From Psychrobium sp051201665 (lineage in GTDB: Bacteria; Pseudomonadota; Gammaproteobacteria; Enterobacterales; Psychrobiaceae): a DNA stretch of 64,000 nt. The translations under genes and the position numbers were made by a program. Shown piece after piece: positions 46,952 to 56,257 of the stretch (its first letter is position 1; every line of letters starts with the position of its first letter). Under the pieces are notes generated by a model, which made no database searches, was not told the DNA's origin, and saw nothing but the letters and a program-made list of their open reading frames with translations. The stretch lies in NCBI RefSeq assembly GCF_051201665.1, contig NZ_CP179210.1, positions 1,426,001 through 1,490,000 on the forward strand, given 5' to 3'.

Positions 46952-48499
46952 TTAATGATAATATTTGTTTCCGCGAACATTTTTATGCTCGATTTCACCA
47001 AGTAAGTCGAGTTGAACTTCCGGCAATGGTTGACGGTCTAGTCCCTTATCTAAGATTGAGCGGATACCTGCGAGTCGCATGATGCCTGTATGTAAAGCTC
47101 GGCGACTGGCGGCTTCTAACCTTGCTGGTGAATATTTCTTCGATAAATTCAGTAATCCTAAACAGACACGATAGCTTTGCTCTGGATGCCGTTTCGATTG
47201 CAGTAATTTGATGACGAGCTCTTCAGTGCTACTACCAATGTCTTTCGCCCACTTTTCAAAACGATGAGGGGACCACTGATCATGCTTGCGATGAGCGATT
47301 GGCATGTGCCCCTCAATTGTCGTGTGTGCACCTATTTTTGATGAACGAGGATGTGAGGCGACACATTCACCATGGTGGTAAAGCCTAACCAACTCTCCAC
47401 TGATATGTGCTTCAAGCTTTTGTTTTATCAATGAATGAGGTACAGAGTAATAGTGTTTTTCAACTTCAATATGGTAGTCAATATGTACGGTTACTTTCTT
47501 AACCTGTGTGTAGATGTAAGGGGTTATAGGCAGTGGCTTTAAAGCGGGTTTATCGATCTCAATAAACTGTGATAACCGGCTCCCAGGCTGCTTTCTCATT
47601 GGCCTTTGATTTAAATCTGTGAGTAGTTCGCAGATCCTTTCATTGAGCTGACGTAGGCTAAAAAACGGTTCATGACGTAACTTGGCCATGATCCAGCGCT
47701 CAACTATTTGTACTGCAACTTCCGCTTTAGCCTTATCTTTGGGGCGATAGGGGCGAGCTGGAACGATGACAGTATTATAATGTGCTGCCATTTGTTGATA
47801 CGTTGGATTGAGGTCTGGCTCATAACGACACGCTTTGGTGACACCACTTCTTAAGTTATCAGGGATGAGTAGTTCAGGCATTCCACCGAGAAACTCAAAG
47901 CAGCGAGCATGACTCATCACCCAGTCTTCAAGGCCTTGACTCCATGTTGCTTCGGCGAATGTATAATTGGAAGCGCCCATCACTGCAACAAATACCTGCG
48001 CTGTTCGGTACTCCCCCGTTGAACTATTGATGATATTCATTGTGGGGCCGCAGTAATCAATAAATAGCTTTTCACCGGCTTTATGATGCTGCCTCATTGA
48101 TGGTTTCTGGCAGCCCAACCACGCTTTATACAGACGACAAAAATGATTGTAACTGTAATGGTTACCGGGGTTTCGCTGTGAGTGCTCCTCCCATAAGAGC
48201 TGTAGTGTCAGCGTTTTATGTTTTAGTTCTTTATAAATCACCGACCAATTGGGAACTGGTATTGATGCTTTAAGTTTGACCCTAGTCTTTAAGAACTCTC
48301 GATTAAGCGCCGCATCCGTCCATATTTCGGATAAAGGCCAGCTTGTGATCCCCATTTGTGCAGCTCGGTTTGCATAGCGAGACACTACTGAGGGCGAAAT
48401 AGATAAGCTTTTTGCAACCTGACGATGGCTAAGTGAACAGCCGTATTTGAGCCGTAAGATTTCTTTTAATTTACGCATAAAAATAGGTACCGTAGACAT
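46952..48499 (-). CDS. istA: IS21-family transposase IstA
   Basis: 515 residues from the ATG at 48497-48499 (MSTVPIFMRKLKEILRLKYG); a frame 6 codons longer exists. N-terminal HTH (LSHRQVAKSLSISPSVVSRYANRAAQMG), DDE core with LFIDYCGPTMNI, LLIPDNLRSGVTKA and RPKDKAKAEVAVQIVERW, and a C-terminal domain ending NVRGNKYYH. Intact. Confidence 0.94.
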   Translation of the reverse strand: MSTVPIFMRKLKEILRLKYGCSLSHRQVAKSLSISPSVVSRYANRAAQMGITSWPLSEIWTDAALNREFLKTRVKLKASIPVPNWSVIYKELKHKTLTLQLLWEEHSQRNPGNHYSYNHFCRLYKAWLGCQKPSMRQHHKAGEKLFIDYCGPTMNIINSSTGEYRTAQVFVAVMGASNYTFAEATWSQGLEDWVMSHARCFEFLGGMPELLIPDNLRSGVTKACRYEPDLNPTYQQMAAHYNTVIVPARPYRPKDKAKAEVAVQIVERWIMAKLRHEPFFSLRQLNERICELLTDLNQRPMRKQPGSRLSQFIEIDKPALKPLPITPYIYTQVKKVTVHIDYHIEVEKHYYSVPHSLIKQKLEAHISGELVRLYHHGECVASHPRSSKIGAHTTIEGHMPIAHRKHDQWSPHRFEKWAKDIGSSTEELVIKLLQSKRHPEQSYRVCLGLLNLSKKYSPARLEAASRRALHTGIMRLAGIRSILDKGLDRQPLPEVQLDLLGEIEHKNVRGNKYYH

Positions 48500-49731
48500 A
48501 GTTATCCTCATCATCAAAATGAAAAGAATAACGGTAAAATGTACCTACAGAACAGAAGAAAGTTGATTAATTGAACAACAACATTATGTGAATTCATCAA
48601 TAACATATGGAGCTAAAAGTGATCTCCATGAATGTTATTAGGTGATCTCGATGGATGTTATTGAGTGATCTCCATCGATGTTATTAGGTGATCTCCATGG
48701 ATGTTAATATGCAATTGTACAACAGACGATCGTTTGGCTGTTAGAGCCTATTTATGAGTCAGACTTTCTAGGGTTTAGTTACGGTTTTCGTCCAAAACGC
48801 AATCAGCACCAAGCATTAGATGCGGTGTATATGGCGACGACGACAAAGAAAGTAAGCTGGATTTTAGATGCTGATTTAAAAGGTTTCTTCGATACAATTA
48901 ATCACGAATGGATGATGAAATTTTTAGCACATAGAATTAGCGATAAACGCGTTTTAAGGCTTATCAACAACTGGTTAACAGTTGGGGTTGTAGATGGAGG
49001 CACAAAGCAAACATCATGGGTAGGGACACCGCAAGGTGCAGTTATATCGCCATTGTTGGCGAATATTTTCCTACACTATGTGTTAGATTTGTGGCTCGTT
49101 CAATGGCGAAACCGCCATGCACGTGGGGAGGTTTATATCGTTCGATATGCTGACGATTTTGTTATTGGTTTTCAATACAAAAGTGATGGCAATCGACTGA
49201 AATATGAATTAACCAAACGGCTGGCGGCATTTTCATTGAGTTTAAACGAAAGTAAAACGCACCTGATAGAATTCGGTCGTTTTGCCAGCTTAAATCGACG
49301 GCAACGCAAGCAAAGTAAACCTAAGACATTCGATTTTCTTGGATTTACACATATTTGCAGTGTTCGCCGAAATGACGGGCAGTTTAAACTTTTGAGACTC
49401 TCAATAAAGAAAAGGCTCAGAGCTAAACTCAGGCATATCAAAGAAGTGCTAATGAAAACGCGGCATAAGTCGCCATACGTTGTTGGGCAGTGGCTCAAAC
49501 GCGCATTAACAGGATACTTCAATTACTTCGCTGTGCCTGATAATGGTCAAAGTATTCGAACAATGAGAACCGAGGTGTGTAAACTTTGGATAAAAGCGCT
49601 AAGGCGTCGAAGTCAAAAGGGTAAAAGCTTTAACTGGCAGCGAATGAAAGGCTTAATCTGGATATTTATTCCACACACCCGTAATCGACATCCGTATCCA
49701 AGCCAACGCCTCACCCTTTGACTCAATGTAG

Positions 49732-49765
49732 GAGCCGTATGCGTTAGTAGCGCACGTACGGATCT
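49732..49765 (+). ncRNA. Group II intron domain V (copy D)
   Basis: GAGCCGTATGCGTTAGTAGC... a 34-nt catalytic domain V identical to the one in copy E (55817-55850), with the AGC triad near the 5' side and a closing hairpin. It lies 10 bp after the RT stop. Confidence 0.85.
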
Positions 49766-49825
49766 GCGCCGGAGGCCTGATTTATATTGATAGATTATTA
49801 ATGTAAATTAGGGCTTTACGGCGAT

Positions 49826-50373
49826 TGAAAATCTGATTGATAATCAATAGCTTTAAATCCCCATTCATCTTAGTGATGTAATTTAGTACCAAAGGGTGAA
49901 TCTCGCAATGATGTTAAGTTGGTGATTTACCCAAGCTGGATGTTGCAGAATCCTGCGGCTTTTAGTATTAAAAATAGTATCGCGAACTTAATAAACAAAG
50001 CCGACCGTTTAAGCAAATCGTCACTCGAATTTGCGCGTTAACGCATTAGATGTAATGTTCTATTTGTTTATATTTTTTGCAAAAAAGCAATGACCGCTTT
50101 GGTGGCTAAGGAGCCAGTCACATTGATGTTTAATCGGATTGGTGATGAGTGACTCCTACAAGCTCAAAGGAGTCGTTGGTCTACATTATGTTGAGAACCA
50201 ACTAATGGGTCAAAAGACTTTACTTTATCATCATACAAATGAACATCTATGACCTGATAGATTAATCAAGCGGATCGAGTAACCAATTGTTTTATCGGTT
50301 TTTATTGAAAAGGTATATTTAAATAATGTAGTATAAACTAACACTTTTATAAAATTATTTATAAGGATATACA
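49826..50373. other. Intergenic region, no gene recognised
   Basis: About 550 bp of AT-rich DNA between intron copy D and the lipoprotein operon. Short frames are interrupted by many stops. A small dyad around GGAGCCAGTCAC...GTGACTCCTACAAGCTCAAAGGAGTC (50110-50180) is visible. The last 100 bp, with AT-rich TATTTAAATAATGTAGTATAAAC, probably hold the lipoprotein operon promoter; RBS AAGGA lies before the start. Confidence 0.5.
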
Positions 50374-50955
50374 ATGACCAAAACTTTAATTTCAACAATT
50401 TTATTGTACTCAATCACTATTGTGGGTTGTTCAAGTAATATTACAGCTATTGATTATGAATCTTGCTATTTTCCAAATACTTCGGTTAAGGCTCCTGTTT
50501 GGGTTTGCGATGAGCCTATAGAGGGGCTTACATTACAGGCTACTGGCGTTGCAGAACAGTCGGGTGCAGGAGTTGATTTTATGAAAACAATAGCTACAGC
50601 GTCAGCAAAAGATAGACTAGCACAATCTTTTGAGTCTGAAGTTCAGAGTTTAGTTAAGATATTTTTAGGCACAACAGGAAGAACCGAACAAGAAACTGTG
50701 GATGCTACTCAGGAAGTAATCCAACGGCAGTTTACAAAGCAGCGGTTACAAGGAATTAAAATTCAAAAAAGCCTTCAAGGACCTGATAAGCGTATGTATG
50801 TATTGGTAGGATTAAGTGAAGAAAGCTTTAAAACTAACGCTAAAAAATTGATTAACAGTAGTTTTAACAGCGATAGCGCAGAATGGCAACGAATTCAAGC
50901 AGATAAAGGTTTTAAACAGCTTGGTGAGGCAATAGATAATTATGAATCTAACTAG
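50374..50955 (+). CDS. LPP20-family lipoprotein
   Basis: 193 residues. N-terminal lipobox TILLYSITIVGCSS. The mature region APVWVCDEPIEGLTLQATGVAEQSGAGVDFMKTIATASAKDRLAQSFESEVQ is the LPP20 domain pattern (P-x-W-V ... A-x-G-x-A ... A-x-x-x-A-R/K-x-x-L-A). These lipoproteins are found with surface or flagellar accessory factors, function mostly unknown. Its stop overlaps the next gene by 14 bp, so the two are translationally coupled. Confidence 0.85.
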   Translation: MTKTLISTILLYSITIVGCSSNITAIDYESCYFPNTSVKAPVWVCDEPIEGLTLQATGVAEQSGAGVDFMKTIATASAKDRLAQSFESEVQSLVKIFLGTTGRTEQETVDATQEVIQRQFTKQRLQGIKIQKSLQGPDKRMYVLVGLSEESFKTNAKKLINSSFNSDSAEWQRIQADKGFKQLGEAIDNYESN

Positions 50956-52033
50956 TAAATTAGATTATTTAAAGCTCAAACAGGCAGTTTCAATTTTTTT
51001 ATTTCTGTCTTTGGTTGGCTGCAACTCGACCCAACCAACTCGATCTACCAAAGATAGTGTAATAAAAACTAATTCGCCAAGTACGATAACTTCAGCTTTA
51101 ATAACCAAAGAAAATAAAGTTCAAATTGAAAAAGCCACAGAGCAAGAGACAATTATAGAAGCTATCAATATTATTGACTCGTTCAAGGCAGTCAGTTCTA
51201 AAAAACATTTTGTAAAGGAATATACTTATAAAGCAGGGGAAGATGACAGCAAAAATACTGCTCGTAAAAAAGCATTGATTCAATTGAAAATTTTGTTAGT
51301 TGAAGAGATCGGAACTTATATTGAAAGCGAATTAAATATACAGCAATCAATTAAGTCAGGACATGCACTGAATGAAGTCAAAAAAGAAATTCGCACAATT
51401 TCAGCAGGTATAACACAAACCAAAATTTTAGATCAAAAATGGGATGGTTCTGTCTTATACTTAAAGGCGTCTGTCGCAATTGATCCTAATAGTGTGACTC
51501 AAGGGATCTCTGAGGTATTAAAGTCAAGGGCGAATCGGCAGGAAATTGGTGAACTTAGGTTAATACTAAAAGACAAATCATCTAAGTTTAGCTTACAAAG
51601 CCAACAGTTAAAAAGTATCCAAAATAAATTGGCGACACAGGAATTTATAAGAAAAACCAAAGAAAACGAATTAGTACGAATGAAGGATGAATTAAGCAAA
51701 GCAAATATATTACTATCAAAATATCACGCAGAAGAAAATAAGATAACAACCCGTCTACACGAAATTAAGAATATCATTAGACAGAAAACGGATAAAGTCA
51801 TGAGATATGTTGAAAGAGGAATGGTCTATACAGAAATGGTTGAGTTAGCTGGAGAGCCTAGATCTAGTGGGTATGCGTATCCTGGTGAGAAAATGTATAA
51901 CTATGGTACAGTATGGGTTCAAATTACTGATGGAGTAGTTGGTTGTATAACAAGATTTGAAGGAAAGAAAACAGCTTGTAAATACTACGGTTCTAATTCT
52001 GCCTATCCCTCTAATTATTATGTTTTAAAGTAA
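50942..52033 (+). CDS. Lipoprotein with LPP20-like and coiled-coil regions
   Basis: 363 residues. Signal with lipobox FLFLSLVGCNS (about 18-28). Region 90-200 (EYTYKAGEDDSKNTARKKALIQLK...VEEIGTYIESELNIQ...VAIDPNSVTQGISEVLKSRANR) resembles the repeated alpha/beta domain of LPP20/FlgT-like envelope proteins. A coiled coil follows (about 205-295), then a C-terminal SmpA/OmlA-like motif (RGMVYTEMVELAGEPRSSGYAYPGEKMYNYGTVWVQITDGVV). Probably outer-membrane associated and a partner of the overlapping upstream lipoprotein. No precise function. Confidence 0.75.
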   Translation: MNLTSKLDYLKLKQAVSIFLFLSLVGCNSTQPTRSTKDSVIKTNSPSTITSALITKENKVQIEKATEQETIIEAINIIDSFKAVSSKKHFVKEYTYKAGEDDSKNTARKKALIQLKILLVEEIGTYIESELNIQQSIKSGHALNEVKKEIRTISAGITQTKILDQKWDGSVLYLKASVAIDPNSVTQGISEVLKSRANRQEIGELRLILKDKSSKFSLQSQQLKSIQNKLATQEFIRKTKENELVRMKDELSKANILLSKYHAEENKITTRLHEIKNIIRQKTDKVMRYVERGMVYTEMVELAGEPRSSGYAYPGEKMYNYGTVWVQITDGVVGCITRFEGKKTACKYYGSNSAYPSNYYVLK

Positions 52034-52082
52034 TGTTTAGCGTTAACTGTATCTTTTCTGAAGTGATTTTAGCATTTAACTA

Positions 52083-53377
52083 GGGAGTGTTCATAATTCT
52101 GTGTCATTTCAGTATAATATAATAAAACAGGAATGACACATGACTAACTCTTTTGATTTTGAGCAAGCATTAACAGATTTACAAGCTGGTAAAAGCCTCA
52201 CTGGTAAAGATGGCATCTTAGGCCCTTTGATTAAGCAATTAACCGAAGCGGCTCTTAATGCCGAACTAGAGCACCACTTAGCCAACGATAATCAATCTAA
52301 TAGAAAGAATGGCAGAACAAGTAAAAACATCAAACACCCGTCTGGTAATTTTGAACTCGACACTCCGCGAGACCGCAATGGAACATTTGAACCTCAATTA
52401 GTGAAGAAAAATCAAACCTCACTATCAGATGAAATCGATCGCAAAATACTCTCGATGTTTAGCTTGGGAATGAGTTATCGTGATATCAATGCACATGTAG
52501 AGGAGATGTACGGTATTAACGTGGCCACAGGAACGATTAGCGCAGTCACTGACAAGCTTATTCCTGAGCTTAAAGCATGGCAACAAAGGCCATTAGATAG
52601 CCATTACCCAATTGTTTGGCTCGATGCTATTCATTATAAGGTCAAAGAAAACGGTCGCTACATCAGCAAAGCTGTCTACACGTTATTAGCACTTAATATG
52701 CAGGGTAAAAAAGAGATATTAGGGTTGCATTTATCAGAAAACGAAGGGGCTAATTATTGGCTTTCAGTGCTGACCGATCTTAATAATCGCGGTGTTAAAG
52801 ATATTCTTATTGCCTGCGTAGATGGGCTAACCGGCTTTCCTGAAGCCATAGCAGCTATCTTTCCTGAGACAGAAACACAGCTTTGCATCATTCATCAAAT
52901 TCGAAACTCACTTAAGTACGTCGCGTCTAAAAATCAGAAAGCCTTTATGGCCGATTTAAAACCTGTCTATCGTGCACCCACAAAGGAAGCAGCTGAATTA
53001 GCACTCGATAAACTAGAAGAGAAGTGGGGCGAAAAATATCCGCTGGTTATTAATTCCTGGCGCAGGAAGTGGCACAATCTATCTCACTATTTTAAGTACC
53101 CTGAGCACATCAGGAAGGTGATATATACCACGAACGCCGTTGAAGCGGTTCATCGTCAGTTTAGAAAGTTAACAAAGACGAAAGGCGCATTCCCGAACGA
53201 AAATAGCTTGTTGAAGCTGTTGTATGCTGGCATATTGAATGCTTCTGAGAAATGGACGATGCCAATCCATAACTGGAGCTTGTGTGTTTCTCAGTTAGCG
53301 ATATATTTTGAGGGGCGTTTAGATAGCGTCATTGATATTTAGAAAATTAAGCCTGACACAGAATATTGAACGCCCTC
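52083..53377 (+). mobile_element. IS256-family insertion sequence
   Basis: 1295 bp. Inverted ends GGGAGTGTTCATAATTCTGT and (complement) GAGGGCGTTCAATATTCTGT; perfect 8-bp target duplication TTTAACTA at 52075-52082 and 53378-53385. Transposase intact. Inserted just after the lipoprotein operon, without harming it. Confidence 0.96.
52140..53342 (+). CDS. IS256-family transposase (Mutator type)
   Basis: 400 residues, usual length. N-terminal region with LIKQLTEAALNAELEHHLANDNQSNRKNGRTSKNIKHPSGNFELDTPRDRNGTFEP, the family hallmark. DDE residues in PIVWLDAIHYKVKENGR, ILIACVDGLTGFPEAIAAIFPETETQLCIIHQIRNSLKYV and YTTNAVEAVHRQFRKLTKTKGAFPNENSLLKLLY. Open and complete. Confidence 0.97.
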   Translation: MTNSFDFEQALTDLQAGKSLTGKDGILGPLIKQLTEAALNAELEHHLANDNQSNRKNGRTSKNIKHPSGNFELDTPRDRNGTFEPQLVKKNQTSLSDEIDRKILSMFSLGMSYRDINAHVEEMYGINVATGTISAVTDKLIPELKAWQQRPLDSHYPIVWLDAIHYKVKENGRYISKAVYTLLALNMQGKKEILGLHLSENEGANYWLSVLTDLNNRGVKDILIACVDGLTGFPEAIAAIFPETETQLCIIHQIRNSLKYVASKNQKAFMADLKPVYRAPTKEAAELALDKLEEKWGEKYPLVINSWRRKWHNLSHYFKYPEHIRKVIYTTNAVEAVHRQFRKLTKTKGAFPNENSLLKLLYAGILNASEKWTMPIHNWSLCVSQLAIYFEGRLDSVIDI

Positions 53378-53534
53378 TTTAACTATCAACCCAAAACTTT
53401 AAAGTATTTCCTTTCACATCTAAGTGATAATTATGTTAGTTGATTGCTATTCGTAAGTTTATATCGCAGTAGATTCACAATCGAGTGCTATATATAGAGT
53501 GATCAATTTACTTTGACCACTTCAAACTCTTACC

Positions 53535-53942
53535 CTATTTCCCAATATTAGGGTTTTGTTTCAAATATTTCATTAGAACTAGGCTAGGTTGATCTAGAAA
53601 TTTCTTAAGCGCTTTATAGACTAACTTCATTGGTCTATCTAATTCACTATGAGTATAGTTGTAGGTCAAATTGTTAATTCGAAGTTCTTTATCACTACTA
53701 TCAAGACGAACAGAGCGTATATCAGAAATTGAAATAAACTCTTTATCCTCAAACATGGGTTTAAAAGCAATAAAATCCCCAGTAATAACCATTCCATCGC
53801 TAGCACTGCCGAATGATGTAGTATCAAATAGAACAAGCAAATCTGTTATTACATCACACGGGTATTCATCATGAGGGTAATGTGCATAAGATTTTGAAGC
53901 CCCTTTCTCTTTCTTTTTAGCTTTTGATTTTGTCCAGTAAGG
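53535..53942 (-). pseudogene. 3' part of a gene truncated by the REP/intron insertion
   Basis: The frame is open from the intron edge (about 53942) to the stop at 53535, about 135 codons, and has no proper start. Recognisable stretch: YPCDVITDLLVLFDTTSFGSASDGMVITGDFIAFKP, like the bacterial PH-like domain (FGSA-x-DG...T...) of many uncharacterised proteins, then FISISDIRSVRLDSSDKELRIN. The 5' part is missing because the GGGACAGGCA arm and intron lie exactly there. Confidence 0.65.
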
Positions 53943-54468
53943 GAAAAAAAGGGACAGGCAGTGCGCCGAGATAAATCGGTAGAAGATTGGAGGTGAAAGC
54001 CCTCTGCTTGGTAAGGCTCAGCAAGCCGCCAAGACCCCGAGTCATGGGCTTTGCATCGTAAGGTGTCGAGTTAAGCGTTGACAGGGGAAACCATAGGCTA
54101 AGTATTGAGCTGCGAAATCATCGTCAAGAGTGCTGACCTAGTTGTCTGATGGCGAAGGCAATATGATGGTTAACGTTATACCGCGAGAGGGTAAGGCAAG
54201 TTAACCCTCAACTCTTCGCAGTCAGAGACCTTATGCATGTGGCGATGTCTTTTATGCGGAACTCGGGAGATCCAAAGGGAGCGTTTGCGCAGCAAACACT
54301 TTATCGGGAAGTCAGTTCGACGTAGCCGATAATGATAACCCTTTGGAAGTCAGACAGCTTCATAGTAGTGAAGAAGCATGCGAACAAAGCGGTGAGAAAA
54401 TCAACGTGGCGGAGTATGTGGAGCGAAGGGAGCTGACAAAGAGAAAGTCATTCAACAGGAGTAAGACC

Positions 54469-55806
54469 ATGACGCAGAGCGTGGAAGTATTGCTGCCTCG
54501 TTTGGATCGGCTAGGGGAAGCAGCAAAACGTGATAAATCGCTACAATTTAATAATCTATTTCACCACATCACGTTGGCCTCGTTGCATAAGGCGTTTAAT
54601 CACCTTAATAAACGGGCGGCTAAAGGCGTCGATAATATCGGATGGTCAGAGTATCAACAAACCGCCAAAGCATCGTTAACTGCGTTACATCAAAAGCTTC
54701 AACTTGGATGTTACAAAGCAAAACCTGTTAAGCGAATTTGGATACCTAAAGCCGACGGTACACTAAGACCCATCGGTGTAACATCCATCGAAGATAAAAT
54801 TGTACAACAGACGATCGTTTGGCTGTTAGAGCCTATTTATGAGTCAGACTTTCTAGGGTTTAGTTACGGTTTTCGTCCAAAACGCAATCAGCACCAAGCA
54901 TTAGATGCGGTGTATATGGCGACGACGACAAAGAAAGTAAGCTGGATTTTAGATGCTGATTTAAAAGGTTTCTTCGATACAATTAATCACGAATGGATGA
55001 TGAAATTTTTAGCACATAGAATTAGCGATAAACGCGTTTTAAGGCTTATCAACAACTGGTTAACAGTTGGGGTTGTAGATGGAGGCACAAAGCAAACATC
55101 ATGGGTAGGGACACCGCAAGGTGCAGTTATATCGCCATTGTTGGCGAATATTTTCCTACACTATGTGTTAGATTTGTGGCTCGTTCAATGGCGAAACCGC
55201 CATGCACGTGGGGAGGTTTATATCGTTCGATATGCTGACGATTTTGTTATTGGTTTTTAATACAAAAGTGATGGCAATCGACTGAAATATGAATTAACCA
55301 AACGGCTGGCGGCATTTTCATTGAGTTTAAACGAAAGTAAAACGCACCTGATAGAATTCGGTCGTTTTGCCAGCTTAAATCGACGGCAACGCAAGCAAAG
55401 TAAACCTAAGACATTCGATTTTCTTGGATTTACACATATTTGCAGTGTTCGCCGAAATGACGGGCAGTTTAAACTTTTGAGACTCTCAATAAAGAAAAGG
55501 CTCAGAGCTAAACTCAGGCATATCAAAGAAGTGCTAATGAAAACGCGGCATAAGTCGCCATACGTTGTTGGGCAGTGGCTCAAACGCGCATTAACAGGAT
55601 ACTTCAATTACTTCGCGGTGCCTGATAATGGTCAAAGTATTCGAACAATGAGAACCGAGGTGTGTAAACTTTGGATAAAAGCGCTAAGGCGTCGAAGTCA
55701 AAAGGGTAAAAGCTTTAACTGGCAGCGAATGAAAGGCTTAATCTGGATATTTATTCCACACACCCGTAATCGACATCCGTATCCAAGCCAACGCCTCACC
55801 CTTTGA
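54469..55806 (+). pseudogene. ltrA: Group II intron reverse transcriptase/maturase with a nonsense codon
   Basis: Same protein as the one interrupted in copy D, here continuous. ATG 54469 with AGGAG upstream. RT domains 0-7 are visible up to IVRYADDFVIGF; the next codon is TAA (55258-55260) where copy D has CAA (Gln). The rest (thumb, maturase X, WLKRALTGYFNYFAVPDN) is open downstream in frame. Truncation right after the YADD catalytic loop should abolish maturase function unless the stop is suppressed. Confidence 0.93.
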
Positions 55807-55816
55807 CTCAATGTAG

Positions 55817-55850
55817 GAGCCGTATGCGTTAGTAGCGCACGTACGGATCT
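55817..55850 (+). ncRNA. Group II intron domain V (copy E)
   Basis: 34 nt, GAGCCGTATGCGTTAGTAGC... to ...GTACGGATCT, the canonical length and layout of the catalytic domain V. Domain VI lies in 55851-55910. Confidence 0.85.
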
Positions 55851-55920
55851 GCGCCGGAGGCCTGATTTATATTGATAGATTATTAATGTAAATTAGGGCT
55901 TTACGGCGATAAAATTTCTT

Positions 55921-56257
55921 GAGTGGCTTTCGGCTGCCAAGGAGTTCAGACGGCAATACGGCAGTTTTGCCGGCAATGAAGCTCATTTACGAGATTATGC
56001 TCACCATCACGGTCGAAGTTGGTGTAAAGGCGTCGGCTAATCCTCAGTATTAACTGTTCTTATTATTTTCCGCCTCAGCAATAGAGCTGACGATTTTACT
56101 CGTTCAAATTTCATCATTTCGTAGTTCTCATACCCCCAGTTCATTTTTGTTTACTAAATGAGCCCAATTTTTTATTGGTTTTAGTTAGTGCAATTTAATT
56201 TTTAACTGATTGTGATTGGGTTAAATCAATGAGATATTTGTGTCTGTCCTTTATTTT
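55921..56257 (+). repeat. RAYT element 3' tail, copy 2
   Basis: Nearly identical to 41113-41453: last 40 codons of the RAYT gene (EWLSAAKEFRRQYGSFAGNE), its stop and the 3' non-coding tail ending CTGTCCTTTATTTT. It follows intron copy E after only 10 bp. The rest of the RAYT gene is absent. Confidence 0.9.

Larger units (their letters stand above)
46109..48713 (-). mobile_element. IS21-family insertion sequence (no. 2)
   Basis: 2605 bp. Left end TGCGTAATAACATGAAGAAG, right end (complement) TGCATATTAACATCCATGGA; flanked by the 5-bp duplication ATTGT (46104-46108, 48714-48718). Both ends carry repeats of the type AATAACATYCATSGAGATCAC, two on the left and four on the right, expected binding sites for IstA. 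Carries intact istA and istB. Recent insertion, since the intron sequence rejoins exactly. Confidence 0.95.
45774..49721 (+). pseudogene. ltrA: Group II intron reverse transcriptase/maturase, split by IS21
   Basis: ATG at 45774 with AGGAG 7 bp upstream. First part to 46108: MTQSVEVLLPRLDRLGEAAK...KGVDNIGWSEYQQ...RIWIPKADGTLRPIGVTSIEDKIV. After the IS (from 48714, one ATTGT duplication) it continues QQTIVWLLEPIYESDFLGFSYGFRPKR, ...WVGTPQGAVISPLLANIFLHYVLD, IVRYADDFVIGFQ (catalytic YADD), the thumb/maturase X region WLKRALTGYFNYFAVPDN and a basic C-terminus. No HNH endonuclease domain. Without the IS the frame is open throughout. Confidence 0.92.
45563..49825 (+). mobile_element. Group II intron copy D, deleted in domain I-III and split by an IS21-family element
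   Basis: 5' end GTGCGCCGAG at 45563, 3' end GGCTTTACGGCGAT at 49825. Relative to the complete copy E it lacks about 320 nt of ribozyme core, replaced by AAATTTTTGCCTGTCCC plus T-run. Domain V (49732-49765) and domain VI remain. The RT gene is interrupted at 46108 by a 2605-bp IS21 element. It cannot splice or move by itself. Confidence 0.88.
53943..55910 (+). mobile_element. Group II intron copy E (full-length RNA) in a REP-like arm
   Basis: Exon side AAAAAAAGGGACAGGCA (53944-53960), intron 53961-55910 (1950 nt) from GTGCGCCGAG to TTTACGGCGAT. Domains I-III occupy the roughly 500 nt before the RT gene; domain V at 55817-55850, then domain VI. A candidate EBS1, TTGTCTG (about 54141-54147), pairs with exon CAGGCA, one pair a wobble. 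The RT gene carries a nonsense codon, so the RNA may be splicing-competent but lacks its own full protein. Confidence 0.88.

Noticed and set aside
48600..48713. Short direct repeats (GTGATCTCCATSRATGTTATTA) with about 24-bp period, resembling a small CRISPR array
   Set aside because: They have no unique spacers, lie at the right end of the IS21 element, and matching repeats occur at its left end; these are transposase-binding sites.
55257..55607. 116-codon minus-strand frame in the intron, repeated at 49172-49522
   Set aside because: It is the antisense of the conserved RT/maturase domain and is duplicated only because the intron is.
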